A DNA stretch of 64,000 nucleotides from Actinoalloteichus hoggarensis (GCF_002234535.1 NZ_CP022521.1:3534001-3598000), one strand, 5' to 3'. Counted from the stretch's first letter, positions 7,665 through 17,752 are shown. Notes: a model not told the origin generated them from the letters alone. A program made the numbers and translations.

Positions 7665-10289
7665 ATGCCCCGCGCGGCTGACACGAACCTGCGAATCGCC
7701 GGACACGGTGTCACCCGGGTCTGCAGTCTGCCGGCGTCCGTGTTGGAGCGGCTGCGATCTCGCACACTCACGGACCTCGCCGACGAGCTGCGCTCGCTCG
7801 ACGAACACTGGGCTCGATCGGCCCCGGCCGCGGCCGCGGCCCTGACCGCCCTGGTTCCCGTGATCGTCGACCGCCGTCGCCGCGCGAGTGTTCTCGCTCT
7901 GCGCCGACGTCTCAACCGGGCGCTGCCGGTCGAAGGCGCTGACATCTCGCGCGCGCTGGACCACGGCGTGGAGCCGCCGTGGCTCCAGGAACTGACGAGT
8001 CTCGCCGACAGGCGGTCGGTGCTGCGCGAACGCTTCGTCGCCGTGTACGACGAGTCGTGGGCGGACGAACGGCAAGCCCTCGCCGAGCTCGGCGGCCTCC
8101 ACGAGATCCGGGCCAGCGCACAGCTCACCTCCGACGGGCTGCTCCGCAACATCGACCGCTACAGAGCCGAGGTCGACGCGGGTCGGGGCCATGACAAGCG
8201 ATCCCGCACGACGGAGGCGACCCTGGTCAACCTGATCAGCAGGAGTGCGCTCAAGCCGTCTCCGTTCGGACAGCTCGTTCATGTTCGGCCGGTCGAGATC
8301 CTGACTGAGACGCCGGCGCCTCAGCCGGCCGATCTCGCGGTCGCCCCGATCGTCCACTCGGTATGTCGACTGCCTCGGCAGCTGGTGGAGTGGGTTCATC
8401 GCAGCGTCGCGGCCCATCCGATGTCACGCGAGCAGACGGTGCTTCGGCGCGCGCCCGTCGTGGCGCTGTCCGCCGAGGTCGGTTCGTTCTTCGTCCGCGG
8501 CCGGGACGGCACGAACCAGCCTGCCGCCAGAGAGCGCATCGTGCGAGTCCGGCGTGGGGCCGTCCTCGATGTGATCCTGGCCGAGCCGGAGGGCGCTCCG
8601 ATCTCGGAGACCGTCCTGCGCCGCCGAGTCGAGGAGTTCGACGACGGTCCGGACGTCCTCGATCAGCTCATCGACGACGACGTGCTCGCCCGCGATCTCG
8701 GCATCGACGAGCAGGACCCCGATCCGATGTCGACGCTGGTCGAACGACTGACGCCGGAGGCGCCCGCAGAGCTGCGTGAACCCCTGACCGCGCTGCTCCA
8801 CGCGGAGAAGACCTTCGGGCGAGGAACGCCCGAAGACCGAGTCAGGCTGCTGAAGGACATCCAGCGCAGGACGACGGAGGTGGCGCTGGCATGCCGAGTC
8901 GCCGAGCCGCCCCTCAGCGTCGCACGGACTCTGATCTACGACGACGGAGTGGTGACACGACCACTCGTCGAGTCCGCCGCGCGATGGACCCCGCACTCGC
9001 CCGCGCTGACCGCACTGCATCGCCTGGTTCCGTTGTTCGACGATGACGCGCATGTACGGGCCATCGTCGCCGAGGTCGTCACGGAGCTGTTCGGCTCTGG
9101 TCCACACCGACTGCTCCCGCTCTACACCGCGTTGTCCGCGCCCAAGGCCAGGGCCGCGCTGGGCACTCGGCTTCTCGACCTGAGCGCTCCAGTGCCCACC
9201 GCGCTGCGTGCCATCCAAGACCGAGTACTCGCCGAAGCGCCCTACGACACGGACGCCGACGAGGTGACGATCGGGATCGAACGACTCACCGCCCTTTCCG
9301 AGCAGGCGCCGTCCTGGGTCTCGTCGTGGCCGAGGGTGAGTTGGAACCTGCAACGCGGGAGCGTCATGGGGCGAGAGCGACTCGTGGTGAACGCCGGAGC
9401 CATCGGCTACGGCCGGGCGATGTCCCGATTCCTGACCTCCTTCGCCGCCGCCGAGCCGACATCGGCTCGGATCGTGGAGTCGATGCGCGCGGAGTTGACC
9501 GCAGAGGACGACCCCGCCTCGCCGCTGACGGACCTGGCAGGTGTGCTCGGGATCAACGGGAACGTGCATCCCGCCCTGCTCCCCCGGCACCTCGGCTATC
9601 CGTGCGGAACCTCAGGCGGCTGGTCCGGAGATCGTGTATCCCTGGAGGACTGCTGGGTGAGGACGAACGACGGAACGTTGGAGCTCTGGCAGGGCCGAGA
9701 CGGCAGGAGACTGCGGCTCATTCCGCTGAACTTCCTGCTCAACGATCTGGCGCCGCAGCTCTATCGGTTCCTCGGCTTCTTCGCGATGGGGAGTCTCGCC
9801 AACTTCTCGTGGTGGGATCGAGTCGACCAGCGGCGGCCCGACCGTGCCGGAATCCGTCGCTATCCGAGAGTCCGGGTCGGCGACGTCATCCTGGACCGTC
9901 GCACCTGGAAGATTCCGCGGACTGAGCTTCCCGACCAGACCGGGCCTGACCGTGCGAGGTCCCACCTGGAGATCAGGCGGTGGCAGCACGCCAACGGCCT
10001 GCCTGATCAGGTCTTCTATCGGCAGCTCACCCTGCCGGACCCGATGGTGCCGATGGACGTCGGCGAGAACGGCGTCCCGTCCGGCCCCGTCCGATTCCCG
10101 ACCGCAGCGGAGCGCAAGCCCGTACTGCTCGACTTCACCAGTGTCACCGGTGTCGCCGCCTGGCAGCGCGCACTGCGCAAGGTCCACGCCGACATGACCT
10201 TCCAAGAGTGCCTGCCACTGCCTGCGGAGTCGCCGACGGAACACGTCAACGAATACGTGGTGGAGACGATCGGAGGACGCCATGTCTGA
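7665..10289 (+). CDS. Lantibiotic dehydratase N-terminal (glutamylation) protein, copy 1
   Basis: This 874-residue stand-alone LanB N-terminal domain corresponds to TbtB/NosE-type proteins. The family uses glutamyl-tRNA to esterify Ser/Thr hydroxyls of the thiazole-bearing precursor. Family hallmarks seen are the early SALKPSPFGQLVHV block, the EQ-rich middle, and the C-terminal ...YPRVRVGDVILDRRTWKIPR and LPDQVFYRQLTLPD segments. The ATG at 7665 has GAAAGGAGA upstream. The next gene, which supplies the elimination activity, starts eight bases before its stop. The order from here (glutamylation, elimination, cycloaddition, dehydrogenase, Ocin-ThiF, YcaO) matches the tbtB-G order of thiomuracin clusters. 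Confidence 0.95.
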   Translation: MPRAADTNLRIAGHGVTRVCSLPASVLERLRSRTLTDLADELRSLDEHWARSAPAAAAALTALVPVIVDRRRRASVLALRRRLNRALPVEGADISRALDHGVEPPWLQELTSLADRRSVLRERFVAVYDESWADERQALAELGGLHEIRASAQLTSDGLLRNIDRYRAEVDAGRGHDKRSRTTEATLVNLISRSALKPSPFGQLVHVRPVEILTETPAPQPADLAVAPIVHSVCRLPRQLVEWVHRSVAAHPMSREQTVLRRAPVVALSAEVGSFFVRGRDGTNQPAARERIVRVRRGAVLDVILAEPEGAPISETVLRRRVEEFDDGPDVLDQLIDDDVLARDLGIDEQDPDPMSTLVERLTPEAPAELREPLTALLHAEKTFGRGTPEDRVRLLKDIQRRTTEVALACRVAEPPLSVARTLIYDDGVVTRPLVESAARWTPHSPALTALHRLVPLFDDDAHVRAIVAEVVTELFGSGPHRLLPLYTALSAPKARAALGTRLLDLSAPVPTALRAIQDRVLAEAPYDTDADEVTIGIERLTALSEQAPSWVSSWPRVSWNLQRGSVMGRERLVVNAGAIGYGRAMSRFLTSFAAAEPTSARIVESMRAELTAEDDPASPLTDLAGVLGINGNVHPALLPRHLGYPCGTSGGWSGDRVSLEDCWVRTNDGTLELWQGRDGRRLRLIPLNFLLNDLAPQLYRFLGFFAMGSLANFSWWDRVDQRRPDRAGIRRYPRVRVGDVILDRRTWKIPRTELPDQTGPDRARSHLEIRRWQHANGLPDQVFYRQLTLPDPMVPMDVGENGVPSGPVRFPTAAERKPVLLDFTSVTGVAAWQRALRKVHADMTFQECLPLPAESPTEHVNEYVVETIGGRHV

Positions 10290-11304
10290 AGACGAACTCG
10301 TCTGGCTGTCGGCCCACGTCTTCTACCATGCGGACTCCGACCCGTTGCTCACGGACCTGCTGCTCCCGCTGATCCGGCGACTGCGAGACGAGGGCTCGGC
10401 ACGTCGGGCCTTCTTCCTCCGGCACTGGGAGCAGGGGCCGCACGTACGGGTTCGTCTCCAGGTCCCGCTCCGTCAAGCCGAGCGGATCCGGACCGAGTTC
10501 CAGCGATCGGTGCTGGGTCATCTCGCCGAGCATCCCGGGCCCGCAGACGTCGACCCGGAACGGCTGGGCAGATCCCTCGGCCGACTGGCGACGTTGGAGA
10601 CCGGTGTCTCCGACCCGGCGGCATCGGCCCGAATCCTGCCGCCGAACTCGCTGCACTGGATCGACTACGAGCCCGAGTTCGCCAAGTACGGCGGGCCGAA
10701 GGGCATCGCCGTCGCCGAGGACGTCTTCGATTCCAGCACGGTGGTCAGCGACCACATCCTGCGTGGTGTCGACAGCGACCGTGCGCGACTGGGCGTCGCG
10801 CTGCAACTACTGCTGCTCGGTACCAGGGCGTTGGGGCTCGACGACGACGGCCGTGCGATCTTCCTCCGGCACTATCAGGAACGATGGGTCGGCTATCTCC
10901 CGGACCGCGAACGTCTCTTCGCGGCGTGGGACGAGCAGTACCGGCATCAGGAATCGGCCTATCGCACCCTCGCCGACGCGATCGCCGACGGCCTCGACGT
11001 GGGCCGGGGCGTCGGCCGTGAATGGGAGCGGCTGATTCACGAGGCCGTCTGTCGGGTTCGCCCGCTGGTGGCCTCGGGCGAGGTGTGGCCCGCGGAGGTG
11101 GACCGGTCGGCCCCCGCGTTCGTCGCGGAGGCCGCGCTCGTCTGCCAGTACACGCACACCACGAACAATCGGATCAACGTCCGGCCGCAGGGCGAGTGCT
11201 TCGTGGCCTACCTGGCCTGGCGGGCCGTACTCGGCCGTCTGGGCATCGATCCGAAGCAGATCACAGTCGGTGTCACAGGAAACGGGGTAAGCGTCGATGG
11301 CTGA
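10282..11304 (+). CDS. Glutamate-elimination protein (SpaB C-terminal-like)
   Basis: This 340-residue protein is of the thiopeptide-type bacteriocin biosynthesis domain (SpaB_C) family. The N-terminus has the typical WLSAHVFYH ... PLIRRLRDEG ... AFFLRHWEQGPHVRVRLQV arrangement, and a YTHTTNNRINV segment lies near the C-terminus. In split thiopeptide systems this protein removes glutamate from the glutamylated Ser/Thr to leave dehydroalanine or dehydrobutyrine (TbtC role). It overlaps the LanB by eight bases and is preceded by GGAGGA within that gene. I assign elimination rather than cycloaddition because it keeps the canonical W-F/RYWxxGPHxRxR motif and comes directly after the LanB. Confidence 0.88.
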   Translation: MSEDELVWLSAHVFYHADSDPLLTDLLLPLIRRLRDEGSARRAFFLRHWEQGPHVRVRLQVPLRQAERIRTEFQRSVLGHLAEHPGPADVDPERLGRSLGRLATLETGVSDPAASARILPPNSLHWIDYEPEFAKYGGPKGIAVAEDVFDSSTVVSDHILRGVDSDRARLGVALQLLLLGTRALGLDDDGRAIFLRHYQERWVGYLPDRERLFAAWDEQYRHQESAYRTLADAIADGLDVGRGVGREWERLIHEAVCRVRPLVASGEVWPAEVDRSAPAFVAEAALVCQYTHTTNNRINVRPQGECFVAYLAWRAVLGRLGIDPKQITVGVTGNGVSVDG

Positions 11305-12403
11305 CGAGACCAGTGAACAGCTGACCGTCAACGTCCCCTGGGCGGTGCAGGAAGATCTGCTGCTCGACGTCGCGGCGCCGTTGCTCGACACGTCGGTCGA
11401 ACTCGGCGAGTCGGCGTCGTGGTTCTATCTTCGGGAGAATCAACGGGGTAACGCCTATCTGCGGCTGGTCGTCCGCACTCGGAGCCCTTCGGTGTTACCG
11501 AGACTCAAGGCACACATCGTCGAACAGGTCGGCACCGCGGCGAGGTCGGACGAGGTCTTCCGGTTCCACGACTACAACTACGAGCACAGTTGGCTGGGCG
11601 GTCCCGGCGGCGTGGACATGATGCATTCGTTCTGGGCTGAGACGACCCCGCTCGCACTGGAGTCGCTCCGAGCGACCCGGGGTGACACGACACGTCGGCT
11701 GGCGCTGGCCTTCGACCTGCTCGTCGCCAACGGCGCGCTGCTGGCTCCTCGGCTGCCTGGACGGCTGGGTGAGATGGGGTTCCGAGCGGGGTATGTGTCC
11801 TACCTCGCCACCTTCGAGGGCTATCTGCTGCTCATTCGTGACCCCGAGTCGGCACGGGCCAGGTACGCCAGGAGATTCGAGCTCAATCGCGACCTGCTCC
11901 GCGCACGGACGCGGGAGATCATCGAGGTGATGGACGAGCCGGTTCCCGACTTCGACCGGCTGCCGAACCTGGCCGCCCGGTGGGTGCGGACGATGAACGG
12001 CTACCTGCCCGCGATCCAGGAGGGCTTCGACGAGGGCCGGCTGTTCCTCTACGCCAATCCCCGCAACAAGGAGCTGGCCAGGCTCGCGCCGTCGCCGGAC
12101 GGCCTCTACCGACGGCCCGACGTGCCGTGGCTCGCCGATGCTCCCGTACCACCCGTCGCCGGAATCCACCGCGCCATCGCAGACAACCCTTATTTCCAGG
12201 GAATGATCCGAGAGGACCGACGGTTCCTCGCATCACGCCTCGCGCAGGGATACACGAACTGGCATCTTTACCGTCTGGGTTTCACCCTCGCTGACCGGTA
12301 CACGCTGTTCTATCTGGTGGCACGCAGTTTCGAAGAGGAGTTCGACCTCGACGCCGTCGCGTTGATCCGGTCGGTCAAGCCCGAACCCGAGTCGGCGCGA
12401 TGA
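11297..12403 (+). CDS. [4+2] aza-cycloaddition enzyme (six-membered ring synthase)
   Basis: This 368-residue protein is a second, more diverged SpaB_C-like member. It aligns by eye at its opening (EDLLLDVAAPLL ... SWFYLRENQRGNAYLRLVV). Its position after the elimination gene matches TbtD/TclM/NosO, which join two dehydroalanines to form the pyridine or dehydropiperidine core of the macrocycle. In thiostrepton-type products the leader-side nitrogen is retained, so this enzyme may not expel the leader as pyridine synthases do; that is inference. It contains a TTA codon at 11495-11497. It overlaps its upstream gene by eight bases and its downstream gene by four. Confidence 0.85.
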   Translation: MADETSEQLTVNVPWAVQEDLLLDVAAPLLDTSVELGESASWFYLRENQRGNAYLRLVVRTRSPSVLPRLKAHIVEQVGTAARSDEVFRFHDYNYEHSWLGGPGGVDMMHSFWAETTPLALESLRATRGDTTRRLALAFDLLVANGALLAPRLPGRLGEMGFRAGYVSYLATFEGYLLLIRDPESARARYARRFELNRDLLRARTREIIEVMDEPVPDFDRLPNLAARWVRTMNGYLPAIQEGFDEGRLFLYANPRNKELARLAPSPDGLYRRPDVPWLADAPVPPVAGIHRAIADNPYFQGMIREDRRFLASRLAQGYTNWHLYRLGFTLADRYTLFYLVARSFEEEFDLDAVALIRSVKPEPESAR

Positions 12404-14055
12404 GGGATCCGCTGCCGTTCGACGCCGTCGAGGTGGACCGCTTCGTACAGCGGCTCCGCGGCACCTTCGACGAGGTGTATCCCGACCGATGGAGCATCGA
12501 CTGGTCCGCGATTCCCAGTCCCTTCCGCTGGTATGAGAGCCCTGTTCGGATCGACCTGCCGCCGCTGCCGCGAGCCGCGGCACTCGGCGATGCCGTCACG
12601 ACGTCGGGCCGGACGGGCGGCAGGCTCAACCAGCTGGGCGCGATCCTCCAGGCCTCCTACGGGGTGAGCGGTGTCCGCTGGTATCCGGAGGGGATCGCCA
12701 AGAGCAGCCCTGACGAGCCGAAGCCGGTGCACCGCGAGCCGCACTACCAACTTCGCCGACCGGTGCCCTCCGGAGGGGTGACCTTCCCGGTGGAGTGCTA
12801 CGTGCTGTCCGGATCGACGGCCGATCTGCCGGCAGGCAGGTATCACTACGACGCGACCCGACACGCGCTCGTGCCTCTGTCCGCACCGAACGACCCGTAC
12901 GAGGGATCGCGGGCCGATATGCCGGCGGTGCGTCACAGCGGAATCCGGCTGCTGCTCACCGCGCCGCTGTGGAAGAACTACTTCAAGTACAGCGACTTCT
13001 CCTACCGGCTCGCCGCATTGGACTCGGGCACCGTGGTGGGGCAGTACGCGCTCGTCGCCCACCGCTGGGGCTGGGGATGCAGGGTGTCCTTCGACGCCGA
13101 CGAGCGAGCCGTCTTGGCCGAGCTGGGTCTGGACGCACGTCAGGAGGCGGTGATCGCCGTACTCGACGTCGACCCGCCCTCGGCCGAACCGGCGACGACC
13201 CGCCGTTCCCAGCCGGGACGAGTCCCGACGGCCGACCTGACGGCGTGGCGAGGCGCGGCGGGAGGCCCGCCGCCGCAGGCGGGCGCCTCCCGGATGCACG
13301 CCGCCACACTGACCGCCGACAGAGGCACCGGACTGCCGGTCGACCTGCCCGCACTGCCCGACCCGGATCCGCAGGACACGCGCGTCTCGGGCTCGGAGCT
13401 GATCACCCTGCCCGATGTCGGGGCCGTCGACGTCCCGTCGGTTGCCGAATCCTGGTCCCGTACGGCACTGGGCGAGCAGCTCCGTTCCACTCCACTGCCG
13501 TCGGCAGCCGTCGCGCGCTGGCTCGTCCAGGCCGCGGCTCCGTTGAACGCGGATCTTCCCGGCGCGGAGACCGGGCTGGACCATGTCCGCTGTGTCCTGC
13601 TGATCCGCGCGGTCGAGGGACTTCGCCCGGGTGCCTACCTGTCCACCGCACACGGGCGGTCACTCATGCGCCTCGCCGAGGGCGAGTTCGGCGCCGTGGT
13701 GGGTGCCGCGATGTTCGGCCAGTACATGAACCTCGTACAGGCACCGCTGGTCGTGGCGTTGGTCGGTGCGGCCGATCCTCAACTCGGCAGAAACGGTGCG
13801 TTGGCCTACCGCGTTCAGCATCACGTCGCAGGCGTGATCGCTCAACGGCTGCTCGTGGCCGCAGCCTCCGACGGAGTCACCGGACATCCGGTGCTCGGCT
13901 TCACCAGCGCGACGCTGGACCGACCGACCGGTGTGGAAGCACTCGGCTGGACGTCGCTGCTACTCATGCCGTTCGGCCTGTACCGCCGGGCGCTGTACCT
14001 GGAATCCAGTCTGAATCCCCTTGCCGTGCCGAGCGCAGCCGAGGTCGACCGATGA
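12400..14055 (+). CDS. Azoline dehydrogenase (SagB/nitroreductase-type, FMN)
   Basis: This 551-residue protein carries two nitroreductase-like regions, as usual for thiopeptide dehydrogenases (TbtE-like). The C-terminal half holds the recognisable FMN-binding features: SRTALGEQLRSTPLP, an RPGAYLST segment, and YRVQHHVAGVIAQRLLVAAASDGVTGHPVLGF. It oxidises thiazolines made by the YcaO cyclodehydratase to thiazoles. The ATG overlaps the preceding stop (ATGA), and its own stop overlaps the next start, so the gene lies inside a translationally coupled block. If the product is truly thiostrepton-like, one azoline may escape oxidation. Confidence 0.9.
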   Translation: MRDPLPFDAVEVDRFVQRLRGTFDEVYPDRWSIDWSAIPSPFRWYESPVRIDLPPLPRAAALGDAVTTSGRTGGRLNQLGAILQASYGVSGVRWYPEGIAKSSPDEPKPVHREPHYQLRRPVPSGGVTFPVECYVLSGSTADLPAGRYHYDATRHALVPLSAPNDPYEGSRADMPAVRHSGIRLLLTAPLWKNYFKYSDFSYRLAALDSGTVVGQYALVAHRWGWGCRVSFDADERAVLAELGLDARQEAVIAVLDVDPPSAEPATTRRSQPGRVPTADLTAWRGAAGGPPPQAGASRMHAATLTADRGTGLPVDLPALPDPDPQDTRVSGSELITLPDVGAVDVPSVAESWSRTALGEQLRSTPLPSAAVARWLVQAAAPLNADLPGAETGLDHVRCVLLIRAVEGLRPGAYLSTAHGRSLMRLAEGEFGAVVGAAMFGQYMNLVQAPLVVALVGAADPQLGRNGALAYRVQHHVAGVIAQRLLVAAASDGVTGHPVLGFTSATLDRPTGVEALGWTSLLLMPFGLYRRALYLESSLNPLAVPSAAEVDR

Positions 14056-15848
14056 CAGAGCCCCTGCTCCGACTACGTGCCGACGCATACTACGTTCCCG
14101 TCGCCGACGGGGTGTGGATCCGCACCACCGACGGGTCCTTCCGCCTGCGAGGTCGCACCGTCGCGACCTGGGTGGAGAGGCTCGCGCCGCTGCTGGACCG
14201 GGGTGTCGCTCCGGACAGACTGCTGGCGTCGCTGCCCACGGAGCAGGCCGGGTTCGTGCGGACTCTGCTGAGCGCGCTGGAACGGCACGGGGTAGTGCGC
14301 CGAGAAGACCCTGAGGCGGCCCCCATACCGGTGGACGTCGAGCGAGCGTTCCCACAGCAGGTGGAGTTCCTCCGCCATCTCGTGGCCGATCCCGGAGCCG
14401 CGATGACGGCGGTACGCGCCTGTCCCGTGTCCGTGGCGGGACCGGTGGAACGGGCCGCTCCACTCGCGGCGATCCTCCTGGAGTCCGGTTTCGGCGACGT
14501 GTCCCTGCTCGATGCCGAGCCGACAGCGGAGTTGTCGAACCTGCCCGAGGCCCTCGGCGTTCCAGCGCGGGTCCGCCGGGCGACACGCGATGTCGGAGCC
14601 CATGTGCTCGGGGTGTTCGCCGACGGCGAGGACGCCACCGCGCTCCGCGTCGCCGAGACGGCGCTGGCCGAGGGGCGAGGAAGCTGGCTCGGGCTCACCC
14701 GCGGCCAGGCCATGCTGCTCAAGGCCCAGATTCCCGGTTCGGACGCCGCCTGCATACGTTGTGCCTGGCGGCGCCTCGTGCACGCCGCGACAGCCCTCCC
14801 CTGTGCACCGGGACTGGGCCCGGTTCCGGTGTCCATCGCGGGCGCGGTCCTCGTCCACGATCTGTTCCGCCACGTCAGCGGTGCCGTCGGCGCCGGAAGG
14901 CCCCCGGAATCCGAAGGCGTGGTCGTCGATCTGACGCGCCTGAGCATCTGGCGTCAGCCGGTGGACGTCGATCCGACCTGCGATCTCCTCGGCACCGCCG
15001 GACACGTCGGAGTCACCGCCCCCGCACACGACGAAGCCTCCGGGAGCGCGCCGACATCGGACCCGGCGGACTGGGGCGGTGTGCTGGCCGAGCGGCTCCT
15101 CAGTGCCTCCTGCTTCGGGCCGGTGGCCGCCTGCTCTCCGGAAGATCTTCCACAGCTCCCGCTCGCCTCGGCCCGTCTCCGAGTGAACCGCCCCGGGCGC
15201 GTCGAACCAGCCGCCTCGGTCGCGGACGTCCTGGTCGTCGGTGAGAACATGCCGGACGTCCGCCGCGAAGCCGGGCTGCTCAGTCTGGAGGCGGTGCTCG
15301 GTGTCGCCCGCCACGGTGCTTCGGTCGGTGCGGGGCGTGACAAGTCCGAAGCGCTGGCACGAGCGATCCGTTCCTGGGCACAAGACGTCGAGCTGACCGG
15401 CTGGGCAGACCCCGACCCCGCCGAGGAGCCCGAGGCCGCCGCCGCTGAGGCGGACGTGCGGAGGCTCCGCGAACTCACAGAGTCGGAAGACCTCTCCGTC
15501 CGGTTGGAGCGGCACCCCGCCGGGCTGTGGCGGGCACGAGTCGGTGCGACCGCACCGGTGGTCGACGTCGCCGCGCGGCCCGCGATCGAGGCCGCGCTGC
15601 TGCTGGCCGTCGCCCGCAGGACGCCGCCTGCCGAAGGCGAGCCCGCGACGCCGTTGTCGCCTGCCGTCTCGACGTACTCGGCGGACACTGAAGCCCTCCT
15701 TCACACGCTCAACCTGCACTGCTCGCCCCTGGCGCCGCCGCCGTCGGCTGCCGACATCGTCACCGCGGTGGAGGTCGGCGTCGCGACGCCTGCCTTCGGC
15801 GGCGGTGCGACGGCCGCCGTCTCCGAACACCGGGGCGCCGAGCGATGA
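14052..15848 (+). CDS. Ocin-ThiF-like cyclodehydratase partner with RRE
   Basis: This 598-residue protein is of the TbtF (Ocin-ThiF-like) type. The first 85 residues (RADAYYVPVADGVWIRTTDG ... VERLAPLLDRG ... LLSALERHGVV) look like a RiPP recognition element, the winged-helix fold that binds the leader. A ThiF/E1-like region with a CIRC (AACIRCAW) motif and a degenerate cyclodehydratase-like C-terminus follow. The role is to deliver the leader-bound precursor to the YcaO enzyme. ATG 14052 overlaps the previous stop by four bases. Long open frames on the opposite strand through this gene are shadows of its codon bias. Confidence 0.9.
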   Translation: MTEPLLRLRADAYYVPVADGVWIRTTDGSFRLRGRTVATWVERLAPLLDRGVAPDRLLASLPTEQAGFVRTLLSALERHGVVRREDPEAAPIPVDVERAFPQQVEFLRHLVADPGAAMTAVRACPVSVAGPVERAAPLAAILLESGFGDVSLLDAEPTAELSNLPEALGVPARVRRATRDVGAHVLGVFADGEDATALRVAETALAEGRGSWLGLTRGQAMLLKAQIPGSDAACIRCAWRRLVHAATALPCAPGLGPVPVSIAGAVLVHDLFRHVSGAVGAGRPPESEGVVVDLTRLSIWRQPVDVDPTCDLLGTAGHVGVTAPAHDEASGSAPTSDPADWGGVLAERLLSASCFGPVAACSPEDLPQLPLASARLRVNRPGRVEPAASVADVLVVGENMPDVRREAGLLSLEAVLGVARHGASVGAGRDKSEALARAIRSWAQDVELTGWADPDPAEEPEAAAAEADVRRLRELTESEDLSVRLERHPAGLWRARVGATAPVVDVAARPAIEAALLLAVARRTPPAEGEPATPLSPAVSTYSADTEALLHTLNLHCSPLAPPPSAADIVTAVEVGVATPAFGGGATAAVSEHRGAER

Positions 15849-17752
15849 CCGGGCTCACGACCGAGTCCGAGCCTCGTGCGGTCGGTGACACCGGCCTGGC
15901 CGCGGCGCTGCATGCGCTCCTGGGGGAAGCGGTGACACCGTATCCTCAGGACGGCACGGGCCTGGTGCTGCTGGTGGACGACCGCTGGGACGCCGATCTC
16001 CGTGCGCTGCCCGTGCCCTCCGGTCCGGTGCTGCCCGTGCACGGCGTCGGGGGACGGCTGGTTCTCGGTCCGCTCGTGGAGCCGGGCCGCCCCGGCTGCC
16101 CGCAGTGCCTGGCGTTGCGAGTCCGCGGGACAGGACGTCCCGAGTGGACCGGCCGATCCGCCGAGCCGTTGACGGCGCTGTCCGCCAGATTCACACCGTG
16201 GTGGCCCGCGGCCGCCGTACCCCTGGTGGCTGCGCTCGTGCGAGACGAGGCAGGCAGGATCTCCTCAGGGAAGGAACCACGCAGCCGCGACGCCGCGTTC
16301 GCGTTGAACATCCGAACCCTCGCTGGCCGCTGGCATCCGGTCGTCCCGCACGTCCGCTGCTCCTCGCCGTCGTGTCGCGACGCCGCCCGAGAGTCGCCGC
16401 CGCCGTTGCCGGACCTCACTCGCCGGCTGCCCGCGAGCACGTCCGGCGGCACCCGCCGATTCGACCTCGCGCACCATCGTTCGCGGATGCAGGACGTCTA
16501 CCTCGACTCGTGGTCCGGGTTGGTGACCGCACCGAGCCTCGCGGGCGAGGCAGCGCTGCCTGCGGTACAGGCTTCGGTCCCGACCGAGTGGGGCTTCCAC
16601 GAGATCGCGATCGGGCACTCGAACAACTTCGCCGACGCGCGAACCGCCGCCGTGCTGGAGGGCCTGGAACGGTATGCGGGCTGGCACTGCGCGGGGCGCG
16701 GTCCCGCCGCCGTCGCGACGTTCGCCGACCTGGACGACGCCGTCGACCCGAGAAGGCTGCTCCTGCACGAGGACGAGGCATACGGCGATCCGACGTTCGA
16801 GTACGTGCCCTTTCATCCCGATACCCGCGTGGCCTGGGCACGGGCGCACGTCGTGTCCTCGGGCAGGCCGGTGCTGGTGCCGTTCCACGTCGCCTACTAC
16901 GGAGCCACCCGAGATCCCGACGCCGGACCGTCCTTCGTCTACGAGAACTCCAACGGCTGCGCCGTCGGGGCCGGTCCGGAGGAGGCGCTGCTCGCCTGTC
17001 TGCTCGAACTGGTCGAGCGGGATGCCTTCCTCCGTGCCTGGTACTCCCGAACTCCGCTCCCCGAGCTGCCGCTGACCGACTTCGAGGGTGCGACGGCACA
17101 GGCCCTGCGAGCGCTGCGGCTGCGGCTCGGCAGAACGCTCCGTGCCTTTCTCGCCCGCGGCGAACTCGGTCTGCCCGTGGTGCTGCTCGTCTCGCTGTCC
17201 GACGAGCAGGCCGAACCGGCCACGTTGATCACGGCGGGCTGCGGCCTCGACGTCGAGAGAGCACTTCTCGGTGCGGTGCACGAAATGGCGACCTCAGGAC
17301 CTGCTATAGCGGCGAACTACCGACAGCGCCGTGACGAGCTTGAACCGATGGCGGCCGCCCCGCAGCTGGTAAGGCACATGACCGACCACGCGCTCGCCGC
17401 CGCATTGCCCGCTCAGCGTGAGCGGTTCGCGTTCCTCCTCGATCCGGCCGCGGCGCCCGACCCGGTCCGACCGGTGCACCGTCCGCGTGGCGATGTGGCC
17501 GCGGATCTCGCGGTGCTTCTCACCGCTGCGGAGAAGACCGGGCATGAGGTGATCGTGGTCGATCACACGACACCGGAGCTGCGTGGCGCCGGGCTCACCG
17601 CTCTCAAGGCCGTGGTCCCCGGACTCGCGCCGATGACCTTCGGTCACCCGCATCGACGGATGCCCAGCCCGGCGAGCATCACCGAGTTCCGCCGTCGACA
17701 TGGAGCCTCGATCACCTCGGAGGTGCGTCATGACCCGCATCCCTTCCCCTGA
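15845..17752 (+). CDS. YcaO cyclodehydratase (thiazoline-forming)
   Basis: This 635-residue protein is of the TbtG type. The N-terminal ~190 residues contain Cys pairs (CPQC and CSSPSC) that probably bind zinc. The YcaO ATP-binding region includes ENSNGCAVGAGPEEALL ... LLELVERDAFLRAW. The protein ends in HDPHPFP, matching the C-terminal PxPxP motif characteristic of cyclodehydratase YcaOs. It converts Cys of the core to thiazolines by backbone amide phosphorylation. The ATGA overlap with the Ocin-ThiF gene supports a complex. This end motif separates it from the second YcaO at 27227, which lacks it. Confidence 0.95.
   Translation: MTGLTTESEPRAVGDTGLAAALHALLGEAVTPYPQDGTGLVLLVDDRWDADLRALPVPSGPVLPVHGVGGRLVLGPLVEPGRPGCPQCLALRVRGTGRPEWTGRSAEPLTALSARFTPWWPAAAVPLVAALVRDEAGRISSGKEPRSRDAAFALNIRTLAGRWHPVVPHVRCSSPSCRDAARESPPPLPDLTRRLPASTSGGTRRFDLAHHRSRMQDVYLDSWSGLVTAPSLAGEAALPAVQASVPTEWGFHEIAIGHSNNFADARTAAVLEGLERYAGWHCAGRGPAAVATFADLDDAVDPRRLLLHEDEAYGDPTFEYVPFHPDTRVAWARAHVVSSGRPVLVPFHVAYYGATRDPDAGPSFVYENSNGCAVGAGPEEALLACLLELVERDAFLRAWYSRTPLPELPLTDFEGATAQALRALRLRLGRTLRAFLARGELGLPVVLLVSLSDEQAEPATLITAGCGLDVERALLGAVHEMATSGPAIAANYRQRRDELEPMAAAPQLVRHMTDHALAAALPAQRERFAFLLDPAAAPDPVRPVHRPRGDVAADLAVLLTAAEKTGHEVIVVDHTTPELRGAGLTALKAVVPGLAPMTFGHPHRRMPSPASITEFRRRHGASITSEVRHDPHPFP

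Noticed and set aside
10282-11304. Assigning this protein, rather than the next one, as the [4+2] cycloaddition enzyme
   Set aside because: It retains the canonical SpaB_C motif and directly follows the LanB, as elimination proteins do. The diverged neighbour at 11297 fits the cyclase better, though the two could be swapped.
12795-14051. Long upstream extension of the Ocin-ThiF reading frame
   Set aside because: This stretch is an alternative frame of the dehydrogenase and is Arg-rich. ATG 14052, overlapping the dehydrogenase stop, is the sensible start.
14073-15830. 585-residue minus-strand open frame through the Ocin-ThiF gene
   Set aside because: Codon-bias shadow. The plus strand carries the RRE-like start, CIRC motif and coupled start/stop codons.
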